A stretch of 53,080 nucleotides of DNA from DATEZO01 sp035255485. Its GTDB lineage: Bacteria; Pseudomonadota; Gammaproteobacteria; Burkholderiales; Burkholderiaceae_D. Each line of letters opens with the position of its first letter. Within the stretch, counting starts at the first letter, position 1. Under the pieces are notes generated by a model. That model searched no databases, was not told where the DNA came from, and was given only the letters and a program-made list of their open reading frames with translations. The position numbers and the translations under genes were made by a program. Below, piece after piece: positions 17,903 through 27,050 of the stretch. Where the stretch lies: positions 1-53,080 of the forward strand of contig DATEZO010000026.1 of the NCBI GenBank assembly GCA_035255485.1, given 5' to 3'.

Positions 17903-18655
17903 ATGCATTACAACTGGAACTGGCGCATCTTCTGGGAAGCCTCTCCAGACGGCGCAGGAACGTATATGGATACCTTGTGGTCCGGCCTCATCTGGACCAT
18001 GGCGACCGCGCTAAGCGCATGGATCATGGCGCTCATCCTCGGCACCATCATCGGCACTATTCGTACCATGCCGAACAAATGGGCGGTGCGGCTTGCCAAT
18101 GCGTATGTCGAGCTCTTCCGCAATATCCCGCTGCTGGTGCAGATGTTCCTGTGGTACTTCGTGATGCCGGAACTGGTGCCGGAGGCGATTGGCAACTGGA
18201 TCAAGGCGATGCCGAATGCCTCGTTCGTGACTGCGGTCATCGCGCTGGGATTTTTTACTTCGTCGCGGGTCGCGGTGCAGATATCGGCCGGCATCAATTC
18301 GCTGGCGGGCGGCCAGAAAATGGCGGGTATCGCGCTTGGCCTGACCCTACCGCAGGCCTATCGCTATATTCTGTTGCCGATGGCGTTCCGCATCGTGATT
18401 CCGCCGCTGACCAGCGAATTCCTCAACGTTATCAAGAACAGCGCCGTGGCGCTGACCATCGGCCTGATGGAGCTGACGGCGCGGGCGCGCTCGATGCAGG
18501 AATTTTCCTTCCAGGTATTCGAGGCGTTTACCGGCGCCACCATTCTGTATGTGCTGGTGAACGTATGCATTGTTTTCCTGATGCACATGCTTGAGAAAAA
18601 AGTGGCCGTACCCGGCTTCATTTCTTCCGGCTCAACTACTGCGGGAGGGCATTGA
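17903..18655 (+). CDS. gltJ: glutamate/aspartate ABC transporter permease GltJ
   Basis: A 250-residue inner-membrane permease of the amino-acid HEAT/His-Glu-Arg type. Several hydrophobic helices are visible, and the permease motif with ELFRNIPLLVQMFLWYF near 73-89 and the EAA-like loop GQKMAGIALGLTLPQAYRY near 135-153 contact the ATPase. It is followed within 2 bp by gltK, so the two permease subunits are translated together. Confidence 0.92.
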   Translation: MHYNWNWRIFWEASPDGAGTYMDTLWSGLIWTMATALSAWIMALILGTIIGTIRTMPNKWAVRLANAYVELFRNIPLLVQMFLWYFVMPELVPEAIGNWIKAMPNASFVTAVIALGFFTSSRVAVQISAGINSLAGGQKMAGIALGLTLPQAYRYILLPMAFRIVIPPLTSEFLNVIKNSAVALTIGLMELTARARSMQEFSFQVFEAFTGATILYVLVNVCIVFLMHMLEKKVAVPGFISSGSTTAGGH

Positions 18656-18657
18656 GC

Positions 18658-19350
18658 ATGTTTGGCACGTTCGATTTCGATGTCATCCAGCGCTCCTGGG
18701 CGTATCTGTTCCAGACCGGCATGGTGTTTACCCTGAAGCTGACCGGGTTAAGCATGCTGGGCGGGATTCTCATCGGCACTATGCTGGCGATGATGCGGCT
18801 GTCGAAGTTCCGGTCGATTTCGCTGGTCGCTGCCAGTTATGTCAATCTGATCCGCGCGGTCCCGCTGGTGCTGGTGATTTTCTGGTTTTATTTTCTAGTG
18901 CCGTATATCGGCGCCTGGGTGATCGGTGCCAATGAACCGATCAAGGTCGGCGCATTCTCATCCTCGCTCATTACCTTCATCCTGTTTGAGTCCGCCTATT
19001 ATTGCGAAATCATGCGCGCCGGGATCCAGTCGATTCCGCGCGGGCAGGTGGCGGCCGGCTATGCGCTCGGCATGAATTACTGGCAAACCATGAGCAATGT
19101 CGTGCTGCCGCAAGCTTTCCGCAACATGATCCCGGTGCTGCTGACGCAAACCATTGTCCTGTTCCAGGACGTGTCGCTGGTGTATGTGCTGTCGATTACC
19201 GATTTTGTTGGCGCAGCCTCGAAGATTGCGCAGCGCGATGGCCGGCTGGTCGAAATGTATCTGTTTGTCGCGATCGTGTACTTCGTGCTGTCGTTCGGAC
19301 TGTCCACGCTGGTCAAGCGCCTGCAGCACAAGGTTGCCATCATTCGATGA
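18658..19350 (+). CDS. gltK: glutamate/aspartate ABC transporter permease GltK
   Basis: A 230-residue second permease subunit, with LIRAVPLVLVIFWFYFLVP in the middle and the EAA-like loop RGQVAAGYALGMNYWQTM near 126-143. The ATG at 18658 lies 8 nt after GGGAGGG; a TTG at 18652 overlaps the gltJ stop but is less likely to be used. Confidence 0.92.
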   Translation: MFGTFDFDVIQRSWAYLFQTGMVFTLKLTGLSMLGGILIGTMLAMMRLSKFRSISLVAASYVNLIRAVPLVLVIFWFYFLVPYIGAWVIGANEPIKVGAFSSSLITFILFESAYYCEIMRAGIQSIPRGQVAAGYALGMNYWQTMSNVVLPQAFRNMIPVLLTQTIVLFQDVSLVYVLSITDFVGAASKIAQRDGRLVEMYLFVAIVYFVLSFGLSTLVKRLQHKVAIIR

Positions 19351-19397
19351 TCCGCTGGCAAACCGGGTGCGCGGAAAAAGAAAATCAGGAGAGCAAA

Positions 19398-20126
19398 ATG
19401 ATTGAATTGAAAAACGTCAGCAAGTGGTACGGCAGCTTTCGGGTACTGACCGATTGCACCACCAGCGTGGCCAAAGGGGAGGTGGTCGTTGTCTGCGGCC
19501 CGTCCGGATCTGGCAAATCGACCTTGATCAAAACCGTCAATGGACTGGAACCATTTCAGAAGGGCGAGATTTTTGTCGACAACATATCCGTCGGTGATCC
19601 GAAAACCAATCTGTCCAAATTGCGCGCGCGCATTGGCATGGTGTTCCAGAATTTCGAATTGTTTCCGCACCTGTCGATTCGGGAAAACCTGACGATCGGA
19701 CAGGTCAAGGTGCTGGGGCGCAGCATGGAGGAGGCGTCGGAAAAAGGGCTCAAGTATCTTGATCGCGTCGGACTGATTGCGCAGAAAGACAAGTTTCCCG
19801 GGCAATTGTCCGGTGGCCAGCAGCAGCGTGTCGCGATTGCGCGGGCGCTGTCAATGGACCCGATTGCGATGCTGTTCGACGAGCCGACATCGGCGCTTGA
19901 TCCGGAAATGATCAATGAAGTGCTGGATGTGATGGTAGGCCTGGCTCAGGAAGGCATGACCATGATGGTGGTGACGCATGAAATGGGTTTTGCGCGCAAG
20001 GTCGCCAACCGCGTGATTTTCATGGACCAGGGATTGATTGTCGAGGACTGCACCAAGGAAGAATTTTTTGGTACGCCGCGTTCGGATCGGGCCCGCGATT
20101 TCCTGGCGAAGATCATTACACATTGA
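19398..20126 (+). CDS. gltL: glutamate/aspartate ABC transporter ATPase GltL
   Basis: A 242-residue polar amino-acid ATPase. Walker A GPSGSGKST lies near 34-42, the signature LSGGQQQRVAIARAL near 136-150 and Walker B AMLFDEPTSALDPE just after. The real start is the ATG at 19398, preceded by AGGAG; the longer open frame upstream overlaps gltK. It drives uptake with GltJK and GltI, and together with glutamate dehydrogenase this makes a glutamate use module. Confidence 0.94.
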   Translation: MIELKNVSKWYGSFRVLTDCTTSVAKGEVVVVCGPSGSGKSTLIKTVNGLEPFQKGEIFVDNISVGDPKTNLSKLRARIGMVFQNFELFPHLSIRENLTIGQVKVLGRSMEEASEKGLKYLDRVGLIAQKDKFPGQLSGGQQQRVAIARALSMDPIAMLFDEPTSALDPEMINEVLDVMVGLAQEGMTMMVVTHEMGFARKVANRVIFMDQGLIVEDCTKEEFFGTPRSDRARDFLAKIITH

Positions 20127-20261
20127 TGTCTGGCTGGAACCGCAGTGTCAGGCGCTGCCTGGGACGATTGCCAATATTACAGGGCGCTTCCGCTGCTGCC
20201 GTACACGCCATGCCCACAGGGCAGGCAGGTAAAATGGCGGTAGTGTAAAGGAGCAACCACC

Positions 20262-21320
20262 ATGCAAAACCTATCAAGCGCCCATTCCGTCCAGCACCTC
20301 ACGATTATCCGCCCGGATGACTGGCATCTGCATTTGCGCGATGGCGCAGCCTTGGCCAGCGTGCTGCCGCATAGCGCACGTCAGTTTGCCCGGGCGATCG
20401 TGATGCCCAACCTGAAGCAGCCAGTGACTACGACTGCACAGGCAGCAGCCTATCGCGAGCGCATTCTTGCGGCATTGCCGGCCGGCATGCAATTCGAGCC
20501 ATTGATGACGCTGTACCTGACTGATAACACGCCCGTCGATGAAATCCGCCGCGCCAAAGAGAGCGGCCTGATTCAGGCGGTCAAGCTGTATCCGGCCGGC
20601 GCGACCACCAATTCCGATGCCGGTGTTACCGACCTCGCCAAGACGTACAAGGTGCTGGAAGCAATGCAGGAAGCAGGCCTGCCATTGCTGGTGCATGGCG
20701 AGGTGACCGATCCGGAGGTCGATATTTTCGATCGCGAGGCGGTATTCATCGAGCGCGTGCTGCAACCGCTGCGACGCGCGATGCCCGCACTGAAAATCGT
20801 GTTCGAACACATCACCACCAGCCACGCCGCGCAATACGTGGTAGATGCGGATGATCAGGTTGGCGCGACGATCACCGCGCATCATCTGCTGTACAACCGC
20901 AACGAGATCTTCAAGGGCGGCATTCGTCCGCACTATTACTGCCTGCCGGTATTGAAGCGGGAAGCGCATCGGCAGGCGTTGCTGCAGGCGGCAACCTCAG
21001 GGAACACCAGATTTTTCCTTGGGACCGATTCCGCGCCGCATCCAAAAGGCTTGAAGGAGCATGCATGCGGTTGTGCCGGCTGCTATACCGCACTGCATGC
21101 GATGGCACTATATGCGCAGGCATTCGAACAGGCCGGGGTGCTGGACCGGCTCGAAGCATTTGCGAGCATCAACGGCCCGGCATTTTACGGGCTATCCCGC
21201 AACACAGGCACCATTACGCTGCGGCGTGAGCCATGGACGGTACCAGCGGAGCTGCCGTTTGGCGATAGCGTCATCGTACCTTTGAATGGTGGCGAAACGC
21301 TGGCATGGAAAGTCGCTTGA
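20262..21320 (+). CDS. pyrC: dihydroorotase
   Basis: A 352-residue class II dihydroorotase, third step of pyrimidine synthesis. Metal ligands His22 and His24 are in WHLHLRDG and the carboxylated lysine Lys108 is in AVKLYPAG. HGEVTD and the C-terminal GTDSAPHPKGLKE motif complete the binuclear zinc site. AAAGGAG lies upstream of the start. It stands alone apart from other pyr genes, as is usual in this group. Confidence 0.94.
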   Translation: MQNLSSAHSVQHLTIIRPDDWHLHLRDGAALASVLPHSARQFARAIVMPNLKQPVTTTAQAAAYRERILAALPAGMQFEPLMTLYLTDNTPVDEIRRAKESGLIQAVKLYPAGATTNSDAGVTDLAKTYKVLEAMQEAGLPLLVHGEVTDPEVDIFDREAVFIERVLQPLRRAMPALKIVFEHITTSHAAQYVVDADDQVGATITAHHLLYNRNEIFKGGIRPHYYCLPVLKREAHRQALLQAATSGNTRFFLGTDSAPHPKGLKEHACGCAGCYTALHAMALYAQAFEQAGVLDRLEAFASINGPAFYGLSRNTGTITLRREPWTVPAELPFGDSVIVPLNGGETLAWKVA

Positions 21321-21478
21321 TGACATTGGACATGGCCATCCTGCATAGTACGAGTGGGCTGGAGAAACACAGCGCATCTGGGACACAGCCTTGGCATACG
21401 TTCACCATGGAAGTGCAATACTTTTCTTCTCTCGACTACGGAAAAGCAGGGAATTCGCACCGTTAATGGCACTTGCTT

Positions 21479-22321
21479 ATGGACGATTACGGAGGCAGGG
21501 TTTCCCATTTCTTCGATCGGATCGACTGGCGACAGCCATGGCTGTCGCCGTTCCAGCCGGCCATTGTGCCGATACGGCAGCACATACGGGACTGGCGCAA
21601 GGCATGCAATGCAGCGGCGATAGGGCTGGATCTGCGCAATCATCGCGGATTGCCGCTCCATTTCGTCCCGCAATCCGATTTGCCAGCGGGCATGGCTTAC
21701 GAGGTATTCATCAGCATGACCGGCGGCGTGCCGACACGCGACAATCTGCATGATTTTTTCAATGTGCTCGTGTGGTTGACGTTTCCTCGGGTAAAAAAAC
21801 AACTCAACGCATTGCAGGCCGCGGAGATTGAACGATCCGGCCATGCGCAGCAGTCCACGGGAGCAATATCGACAGGCCGTGGCAGGATACGCGATGGCGC
21901 GACTATTTTTGATGAAAATGCGGCGTTGATTGTAACGCGTGATATCGAACTGGCGTCAGCCTTGCGGGCGCATCGGTGGTATGAGGCATTTCTCAGTCGC
22001 CGCGCCGCTTTCCGGCGTGATTGCGAAGTATGACTGTTCGGCCATGCATTGATGGAAAAACTGACTGCGCCATACAAGGCCATTACGGCGCACGCCTGGT
22101 TCGTCACTGCGGACGATGCGTTTTTTGCGCTGCCGCCAGAACAGAAAACTGGGTGGATGGATTCGATTGTCGCCGGTCAATTGACAAAGAAATTGACGAC
22201 TGCCAATTTCACGCCGATACCGATTCTGGGAATACCGGGCTGGTGGCCGGCGCAGGATGAGGCGTTTTATGCCGATGCCTCGGTATTCCGGTCCACGCGA
22301 ACTACGTTACCGCAAAAGTAG
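21479..22321 (+). pseudogene. DUF3025 family protein interrupted by one in-frame TGA
   Basis: Two blocks in one frame, 21479-22030 and 22034-22321, together encode a DUF3025-type protein of about 280 residues. The only break is a TGA at 22031-22033, between RRAAFRRDCEV and LFGHALMEKL. The second block continues the family's FGHAL.EKL motif and ends in a normal way at 22321. A TGG-to-TGA change (Trp to stop) explains this most simply. The family's function is unknown. A sequencing error or a real two-piece protein remains possible. Confidence 0.75.
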
Positions 22322-22423
22322 CCAGGTTGCTGGAAATACGGATAAGTGCTGGAGTAAAGTCTTTGTCGCTACTGGATTGTTATTAACTATCCAATGAGAT
22401 CATCCGATAATTCTGGAAAGTAA

Positions 22424-22458
22424 AAATAAAAAAATGTGCCTGGTTTCCCAGGCACATT
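22424..22458 (-). terminator. intrinsic terminator of porin 1
   Basis: Stem AATGTGCCTGG (22433-22443) with CCAGGCACATT (22448-22458), loop TTTC. On the minus strand it is followed by a T-rich tract over 22432-22422, 72 bp past the porin stop. Confidence 0.85.
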
Positions 22459-22529
22459 CAAATTTCTTTCTAGTAACATCGGTAATGCATTAAATGAGCA
22501 AACTATTTAATGCATTAACTGCTGTTAGC

Positions 22530-23546
22530 TTAGAAATTGTGGTGTACGCCCACGTCGAAGGTCCTAGTGGAATCGATGCCATCCGTCTTCATGTTAACCG
22601 CATCAGTGTACAGGTACGTACGCTTGGACAGCGGATACTCATAGCCGAGAGACGCTCTTTTTGTCTTGGCGCCAGCATCCGGCCGTGATTGACCATAGGC
22701 AGCCAGGACCTTGCCAACGCCGACATTGACGTTCGTGCCCAGAGTCCATGTTTTTGCATCAAAGCCTGCCAACGGTATTCCTGCGGCCAAGACGCCAGCC
22801 GGCAGACCGGCAACATCTGATGCGGAGGTTTTGGCATAAGTTACAAACAGCTTCGCCGGGCCGAAGGCATAAGTGCCGCCGACATTCCAGACTTTGGCAT
22901 CGATTGCATTGCGTTCATATCCGACCATGGCACCGATCGGGCCATTGGTATAAGTACCCGAGAACGAAACCGGTGTTCTGGTCGGAGTAAATGCAAGAGC
23001 GCCAGTTTCTTTGGTCGCAACGGTAACGTTCGCTTGGAAGCCGCTCATCACCGGGGTGTTATAGAACAAGGCATTGGAGAAACGATTTTGGGTTGCGTTA
23101 GCCGGATTCAGCGGATCGGAGCCATAAGGGCCATACGAAAACGGAATCATTGCGCCACGAGCGCGGGTTGCACCCCATGGATCAAATGCTGCAAATGATT
23201 CTTGATTGGCAGTCAGGCCACGACCCAGGCGGACCATACCGAAGCCACCAGCCAGACCGACGCGCGTTTGACCTTGGAACATGGGGCGGGTACCGTTGCC
23301 TTCAGTAGTGCCGGTATCCGGATCGAAGCGGATTTCAGCCTGGAACAGCGCGGATAAACCACCGCCCAAATCTTCCGTGCCCTTGAAGCCAAGCTTGTTG
23401 TTGTCGCCAGCGCCAATGCTGGTTGTCGTGCCAGTGGTCTTGGAAACGCCAACATCCAATGTACCGTAGACGGTAACGTTGGTTTGCGCCGAAGCAGCAC
23501 CTGCGAAAGCGCCGAGTACTGCTAATGCGAGAAGCGATTTTTTCAT
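22530..23546 (-). CDS. Gram-negative porin 1
   Basis: A 338-residue outer-membrane porin of the betaproteobacterial OmpC/Omp32 type. The signal peptide MKKSLLALAVLGAFAGAASA is followed by QTNVTVYGTLDVGVSK, the typical first strand. The mature part has the pattern DLGGGLSALFQAE and ends in the aromatic residue Phe (VHHNF), needed for Bam-dependent assembly. The start at 23546 has GAGGA upstream. It is tandem with a second, divergent-in-sequence porin. It probably forms trimers for small anionic solutes. Confidence 0.93.
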   Translation of the reverse strand: MKKSLLALAVLGAFAGAASAQTNVTVYGTLDVGVSKTTGTTTSIGAGDNNKLGFKGTEDLGGGLSALFQAEIRFDPDTGTTEGNGTRPMFQGQTRVGLAGGFGMVRLGRGLTANQESFAAFDPWGATRARGAMIPFSYGPYGSDPLNPANATQNRFSNALFYNTPVMSGFQANVTVATKETGALAFTPTRTPVSFSGTYTNGPIGAMVGYERNAIDAKVWNVGGTYAFGPAKLFVTYAKTSASDVAGLPAGVLAAGIPLAGFDAKTWTLGTNVNVGVGKVLAAYGQSRPDAGAKTKRASLGYEYPLSKRTYLYTDAVNMKTDGIDSTRTFDVGVHHNF

Positions 23547-23850
23547 TGAATAATCCTCAAAGGTTGTTTTGACCAATATATGTTGCTATCAGCAAAGCAA
23601 TGACGCTTGTGCTCTTGCCGAACTTCCGTTTCAATCATCAAGAAGCTGGTGTTATTTGAACAAATATTGGTATGGCGATCAAAGAGAATTTGAATTTGAT
23701 GGAAGGTTTAGCGAATATCCGGGGCTTTTTTACAACATTTCAGTGTAAAAATGGCAATTAAATGCAATAAAGAAATGCATTTACCGATAGATGGAAGATC
23801 TTGCTGTGGAGCATAAGGCACTACTTTGGTGCATAACCCGGAAGAATTCT
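23547..23850. other. porin 1 upstream region
   Basis: About 300 bp of AT-rich DNA without a gene, between porin 1 and the terminator of porin 2. It must hold the porin 1 promoter and leader; I cannot fix the hexamers with confidence. Confidence 0.4.
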
Positions 23851-23891
23851 AATGAAAAACAAAAACAGACTCGCAAATTGCGAGTCTGTTT
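23851..23891 (-). terminator. intrinsic terminator of porin 2
   Basis: A 14-bp stem AAACAGACTCGCAA (23863-23876) with TTGCGAGTCTGTTT (23878-23891). The minus-strand transcript continues into a T-rich tract opposite 23851-23862. It sits 46 bp after the porin 2 stop. Confidence 0.85.
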
Positions 23892-23937
23892 AAATAAACA
23901 AATAAGGCAAATATTTCAACTTATGAATAGAGCTTGA

Positions 23938-24942
23938 TCAGAAATTGTGATTAACACCCACTGCGATATCACGTTGACGGTCATGTCCGAAAGCAAGCAA
24001 AGCATCTTCCAATCTCGCCTGATCAATTAAAGCATACAGGCTGGTGCGTTTGGAGAGTGCATAGGCTGCCGACAGCATGAATATATCTTTCTTGCCAACA
24101 AGTGCTCCGGCAGCACCGCCTTCTTGTTTGTTGCGGTAGTAAGCAGGCGTGATTTCAAGCGCAGGAGATGCTGCAAAACCGACGCCAACCCACATCCACT
24201 TGTTTTTTGTATCAATACCGATGGCAGTTTCCTGCTTCTGATTGGCATAACCGACAGCTACGCGACCCATGCCAAACTTGAAGGCGCCGCCCACAGTCCA
24301 ATGCTTGTTGTCGAAACCGGCTACATCGCGATTAGTGTAGGCTGCGCCTGCACTAATCGGGCCTTGGGTATAGCTTGCGCCAATCGCTTTGCTGGTGTTG
24401 AAGCCGGCGTCACCGGGTTGTTCACCCAATGCATATTCGGCACGTGCCGTCACCGGACCGAATGTACCAGTGTACTGAATATCGTTGTTGTAGCGTACGC
24501 CAGCGGTCGCCGGGATCGCAAGTGCGATTCCAGGAAATTTGTAGCCGAGCGGGTCGTAAGCACCGATGGTCTTGAACGCAACCGTGTAATTGCGGCCGAG
24601 GTCAACTGCGCCCCAGGAACCGCCAAGCCCCACGATTGTAAGACGATTGAATAATGTGCCCGCAGGGTTATCCAACGTGCCTGTGCCGCTGTTGAAACCA
24701 CTTTCCAAATTAAAATGCGCATTCATACCGCCACCCAAATCCTCAACACCCTTGAAACCAAGGCGGTTGCTATTGTAGGTGCCGTTGGAGCTCACCGTCT
24801 GCTTGTTGTGACCTGCGGCATCAACATTGGTCTGGCTACGAACCCCGCCATCAATCGAACCATAGATCGTAAGGGAGGTCTGTGCGAATGCAGTGCCTGC
24901 AAAAGTGCTCAGAACAGCGAGTGCGAGAAGCGTTTTTTTCAT
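23938..24942 (-). CDS. Gram-negative porin 2
   Basis: A 334-residue outer-membrane porin. Signal peptide MKKTLLALAVLSTFAGTAFA, then QTSLTIYGSIDGGV; the C-terminal strand ends in GVNHNF. It is a paralogue of porin 1 with the same overall plan but clearly different loops, so the pair probably arose by an old duplication and may differ in selectivity or growth condition. Each gene has its own terminator, so they are separate transcripts. Confidence 0.93.
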   Translation of the reverse strand: MKKTLLALAVLSTFAGTAFAQTSLTIYGSIDGGVRSQTNVDAAGHNKQTVSSNGTYNSNRLGFKGVEDLGGGMNAHFNLESGFNSGTGTLDNPAGTLFNRLTIVGLGGSWGAVDLGRNYTVAFKTIGAYDPLGYKFPGIALAIPATAGVRYNNDIQYTGTFGPVTARAEYALGEQPGDAGFNTSKAIGASYTQGPISAGAAYTNRDVAGFDNKHWTVGGAFKFGMGRVAVGYANQKQETAIGIDTKNKWMWVGVGFAASPALEITPAYYRNKQEGGAAGALVGKKDIFMLSAAYALSKRTSLYALIDQARLEDALLAFGHDRQRDIAVGVNHNF

Positions 24943-25173
24943 TTTAAGTAGTCTCCGAGAGTTATTGTGCCAAGATAATGCCCACTGCGTTCAACAAGAC
25001 CATTAGTGATAAAAATGGGCTCTTGGCGATACTTCTGAACCATTTGGTTAGAAGCTGATAACTATTTCAACAAATAACAGTTTTTACAGCAAAGAGAATT
25101 CGGTCTTTACGGCAATTTACCACTTATTATGTGGTTTTTAGGCAACTTATTATTGTGGATTTTGAGTGTAATG

Positions 25174-25809
25174 ATGAGCAACATGTCTGGTATGGATAAT
25201 GTGATTGCGCGAGTGGACAAGGCACTGCGCGTCATGGGTGGTGTTACTCGCGCAGCGCACCCGTATCCTGCAGCGCGGATCGCAGAAGCCGAGCTCGATT
25301 CCGTGGAACGTTGCCACGCCGCTGGCTTAATGCGTGTAAATCATGTGGGCGAGGTGTGCGCACAAGCGTTATACGAAGCGCAAGGACGCTTTACTGAAGA
25401 AGTCGAGCTCAAACAACAGTTTGCGCAAGCTGCACGGGAGGAGGAGGATCATCTGGCATGGACAGTGCAACGACTGGGTGAACTGGGGTCTCGCATCAGC
25501 CTGCTCAATCCACTATGGTTTGCAGGCGCCTATGCAATGGGCGCGCTGGCGGCGCAACTCGGCAACGCGCAAAGTCTTGGTTTTGTTGTGGAAACCGAGC
25601 GGCAAGTAGAACTGCATCTGCAAAGCCATCTCACCAAGCTGCCGGAGCAGGATGCGAAATCGAGAGCAATTGTCGAGCAAATGCGGATCGACGAAGCCGA
25701 GCATGGTGCAATGGCAAAACAATTAGGTGCAGCTGAAATGCCTGCCGCCGTACGAAGTGCAATGCAAATGATGGCAAAAGTAATGACAACGATTGCTTAT
25801 TATTTGTAG
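25174..25809 (+). CDS. coq7: 2-polyprenyl-3-methyl-6-methoxy-1,4-benzoquinone hydroxylase
   Basis: A 211-residue di-iron hydroxylase of the Coq7/CAT5 family that adds the last hydroxyl in ubiquinone synthesis. Iron-ligand motifs are RVNHVGEVCAQALYEAQ, REEEDHLAW and RIDEAEHGA. The hydrophobic stretch LNPLWFAGAYAMGALAAQLG likely dips into the membrane. Several Met codons compete (25171, 25174, 25192); 25174 gives the usual length, but no strong ribosome binding site decides. Confidence 0.92.
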   Translation: MSNMSGMDNVIARVDKALRVMGGVTRAAHPYPAARIAEAELDSVERCHAAGLMRVNHVGEVCAQALYEAQGRFTEEVELKQQFAQAAREEEDHLAWTVQRLGELGSRISLLNPLWFAGAYAMGALAAQLGNAQSLGFVVETERQVELHLQSHLTKLPEQDAKSRAIVEQMRIDEAEHGAMAKQLGAAEMPAAVRSAMQMMAKVMTTIAYYL

Positions 25810-25822
25810 CTACCGGCGCCAA

Positions 25823-26266
25823 TCATGCTGGCTTGTTTATTGCTTGGTCGTTGATAATTTCAAAAGAGTGCGTTATTTCTGCAGTTTTTTCCAGCATGAT
25901 GGAAGCTGAGCAATATTTTTCGTGCGACAGTTTAATTGCACGCTCGACAAGGCTGGATTTAAGATTTCCGCCGTGTACGGTAAAGTGAAAATGTATCTTG
26001 GTGAATACTTTCGGGTCATCTAGGGCACGTTCTGCTTTGAGTGTAACGTCGCAGCCGCGGATATCCTGGCGGCTTTTACGTAGGATCAGCACGACATCGA
26101 ATGCAGTACAGCCGCCGGTTCCAGCCAGCACCATTTCCATCGGGCGCGGAGCTAGATTGCGCCCGCCGCTTTCCGGAGCGCCGTCCATCGCAATTACATG
26201 GCCTGAACCCGTTTCCGCCAAAAATGTCATGCCGGATAAGCCGGTCCACTTCACAGTGCATTCCAT
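25823..26266 (-). CDS. OsmC-family protein, YhfA-like
   Basis: A 147-residue OsmC/Ohr-fold protein. The two family cysteines appear in AGTGGCTAFDVV (Cys near 53) and in HEKYCSASIML (near 118), the second in the YhfA pattern. Such proteins reduce organic hydroperoxides or have unknown roles; YhfA itself is uncharacterised. AGGAATATCTG precedes the start. It is convergent with coq7, with only 13 bp between the stops. Confidence 0.88.
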   Translation of the reverse strand: MECTVKWTGLSGMTFLAETGSGHVIAMDGAPESGGRNLAPRPMEMVLAGTGGCTAFDVVLILRKSRQDIRGCDVTLKAERALDDPKVFTKIHFHFTVHGGNLKSSLVERAIKLSHEKYCSASIMLEKTAEITHSFEIINDQAINKPA

Positions 26267-26594
26267 CAGATATTCCTTTTGTTGGTTGAAGGCAAAAACA
26301 ATTATTTGCGAAGTTGCTTTCTGTATTAAAGATATAACGCCTTACGGACTGCAATTTCAAATTGCATGAATGCTGTATGGTTCATACATGGGCTGTTCGA
26401 AAAAACAGGCATTTGATTCGTTTCTATAATGACTATAGTGATTGCACAGTAGTTTTCTGCGGCGCAACAATATTTGCGTTGCAGCAAACCTGCCTTTTTT
26501 ATTGAAGACTATTTTAAGCTATTGAAAAACAACATAAAATAATATTTATTATCTTTATGGATCGTAAAAAAATGATTGATAAAATATTTTTACC
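26267..26594. other. AT-rich gap before the small RNA candidate
   Basis: No supported gene. It includes a TATAAT at 26425-26430 without a good partner hexamer and a small GCAAC/GTTGC hairpin near 26462-26482. A minus-strand frame at 26514-26756 is read through the terminator and is not credible. Confidence 0.4.
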
Positions 26595-26623
26595 TTGCAG
26601 TGCACAATCACTCTGATTATAAT
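26595..26623 (+). promoter_or_regulatory. sigma-70 promoter for the small RNA candidate
   Basis: TTGCAG (26595-26600), exactly 17 nt, then a perfect TATAAT (26618-26623). Predicted start is about 26630. Confidence 0.7.
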
Positions 26624-26629
26624 AAGCCC

Positions 26630-26744
26630 ATCGATTGCCGATGCGCATGTAGCATGTATCTTCGGTGGTCAAGCAGTTGTCTCCTCCACCCTCCTTCACT
26701 GGAGTGGATTTAAACCCGAAGTCTGATAGCTTCGGGTTTTTTTT
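26630..26744 (+). ncRNA. candidate small RNA, about 115 nt
   Basis: Bounded by the promoter at 26595-26623 and a strong terminator at 26712-26744. Internal helices include GGTGG/CCACC (about 26661-26687) and CTCC/GGAG (about 26690-26704). No start codon with a good ribosome site leads a convincing protein. It resembles none of 6S, 4.5S or tmRNA that I can recognise. It lies on the rplM strand but ends 300 bp before it, so an attenuated leader is possible though the distance argues for an independent transcript. Confidence 0.55.
26712..26744 (+). terminator. intrinsic terminator of the small RNA candidate
   Basis: Stem AAACCCGAAG (26712-26721) with CTTCGGGTTT (26730-26739), 8-nt loop, then T residues to 26744 (8 in a row from 26737). 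Confidence 0.9.
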
Positions 26745-26904
26745 ATGGCTATTCAATAGTGCGCGGTTTGCGAAGCAAGTTGAAATTTTAACTGACGCAA
26801 AACATCCTGCTCAGGCAGGGCACGCATTTGTTGATTTTTACTCTCGCAGGAGCACTGGGGAAAGGTCTTTGTCTTTTGTGAAATGTATTTACTACAGACG
26901 AAAT

Positions 26905-26934
26905 TTGACGCTAAGTCTCTGAAAAGGTTATAAT
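26905..26934 (+). promoter_or_regulatory. promoter of rplM-rpsI
   Basis: TTGACG (26905-26910), 18 nt, TATAAT (26929-26934). This leaves a leader of about 110 nt before rplM, containing GC-rich bases near 27000-27020 that could form the usual ribosomal-protein leader structure. Confidence 0.65.
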
Positions 26935-27050
26935 TTCCGGCTTTCCATTTGCTCGGGAAGATAATAAGGCTGAGTCCGCATGCATCGCAGTTATGATGAT
27001 GACGGCGGAACCACCCTCGGTTTGAGCAATAATTTGATTAGAAAGTCATC

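Noticed and set aside
17791..18594. Long plus-strand frame overlapping gltJ
   Set aside because: Low-complexity Arg/Gly/Ala-rich shadow of gltJ in another frame; gltJ itself has all permease motifs.
22031..22033. Selenocysteine at the TGA in the DUF3025 gene
   Set aside because: No selenoprotein family relationship and no obvious selenocysteine insertion hairpin directly after the codon; a plain nonsense change is simpler.
26514..26756. Minus-strand 80-codon frame over the small RNA candidate
   Set aside because: It starts inside the terminator and has no ribosome site or family match.
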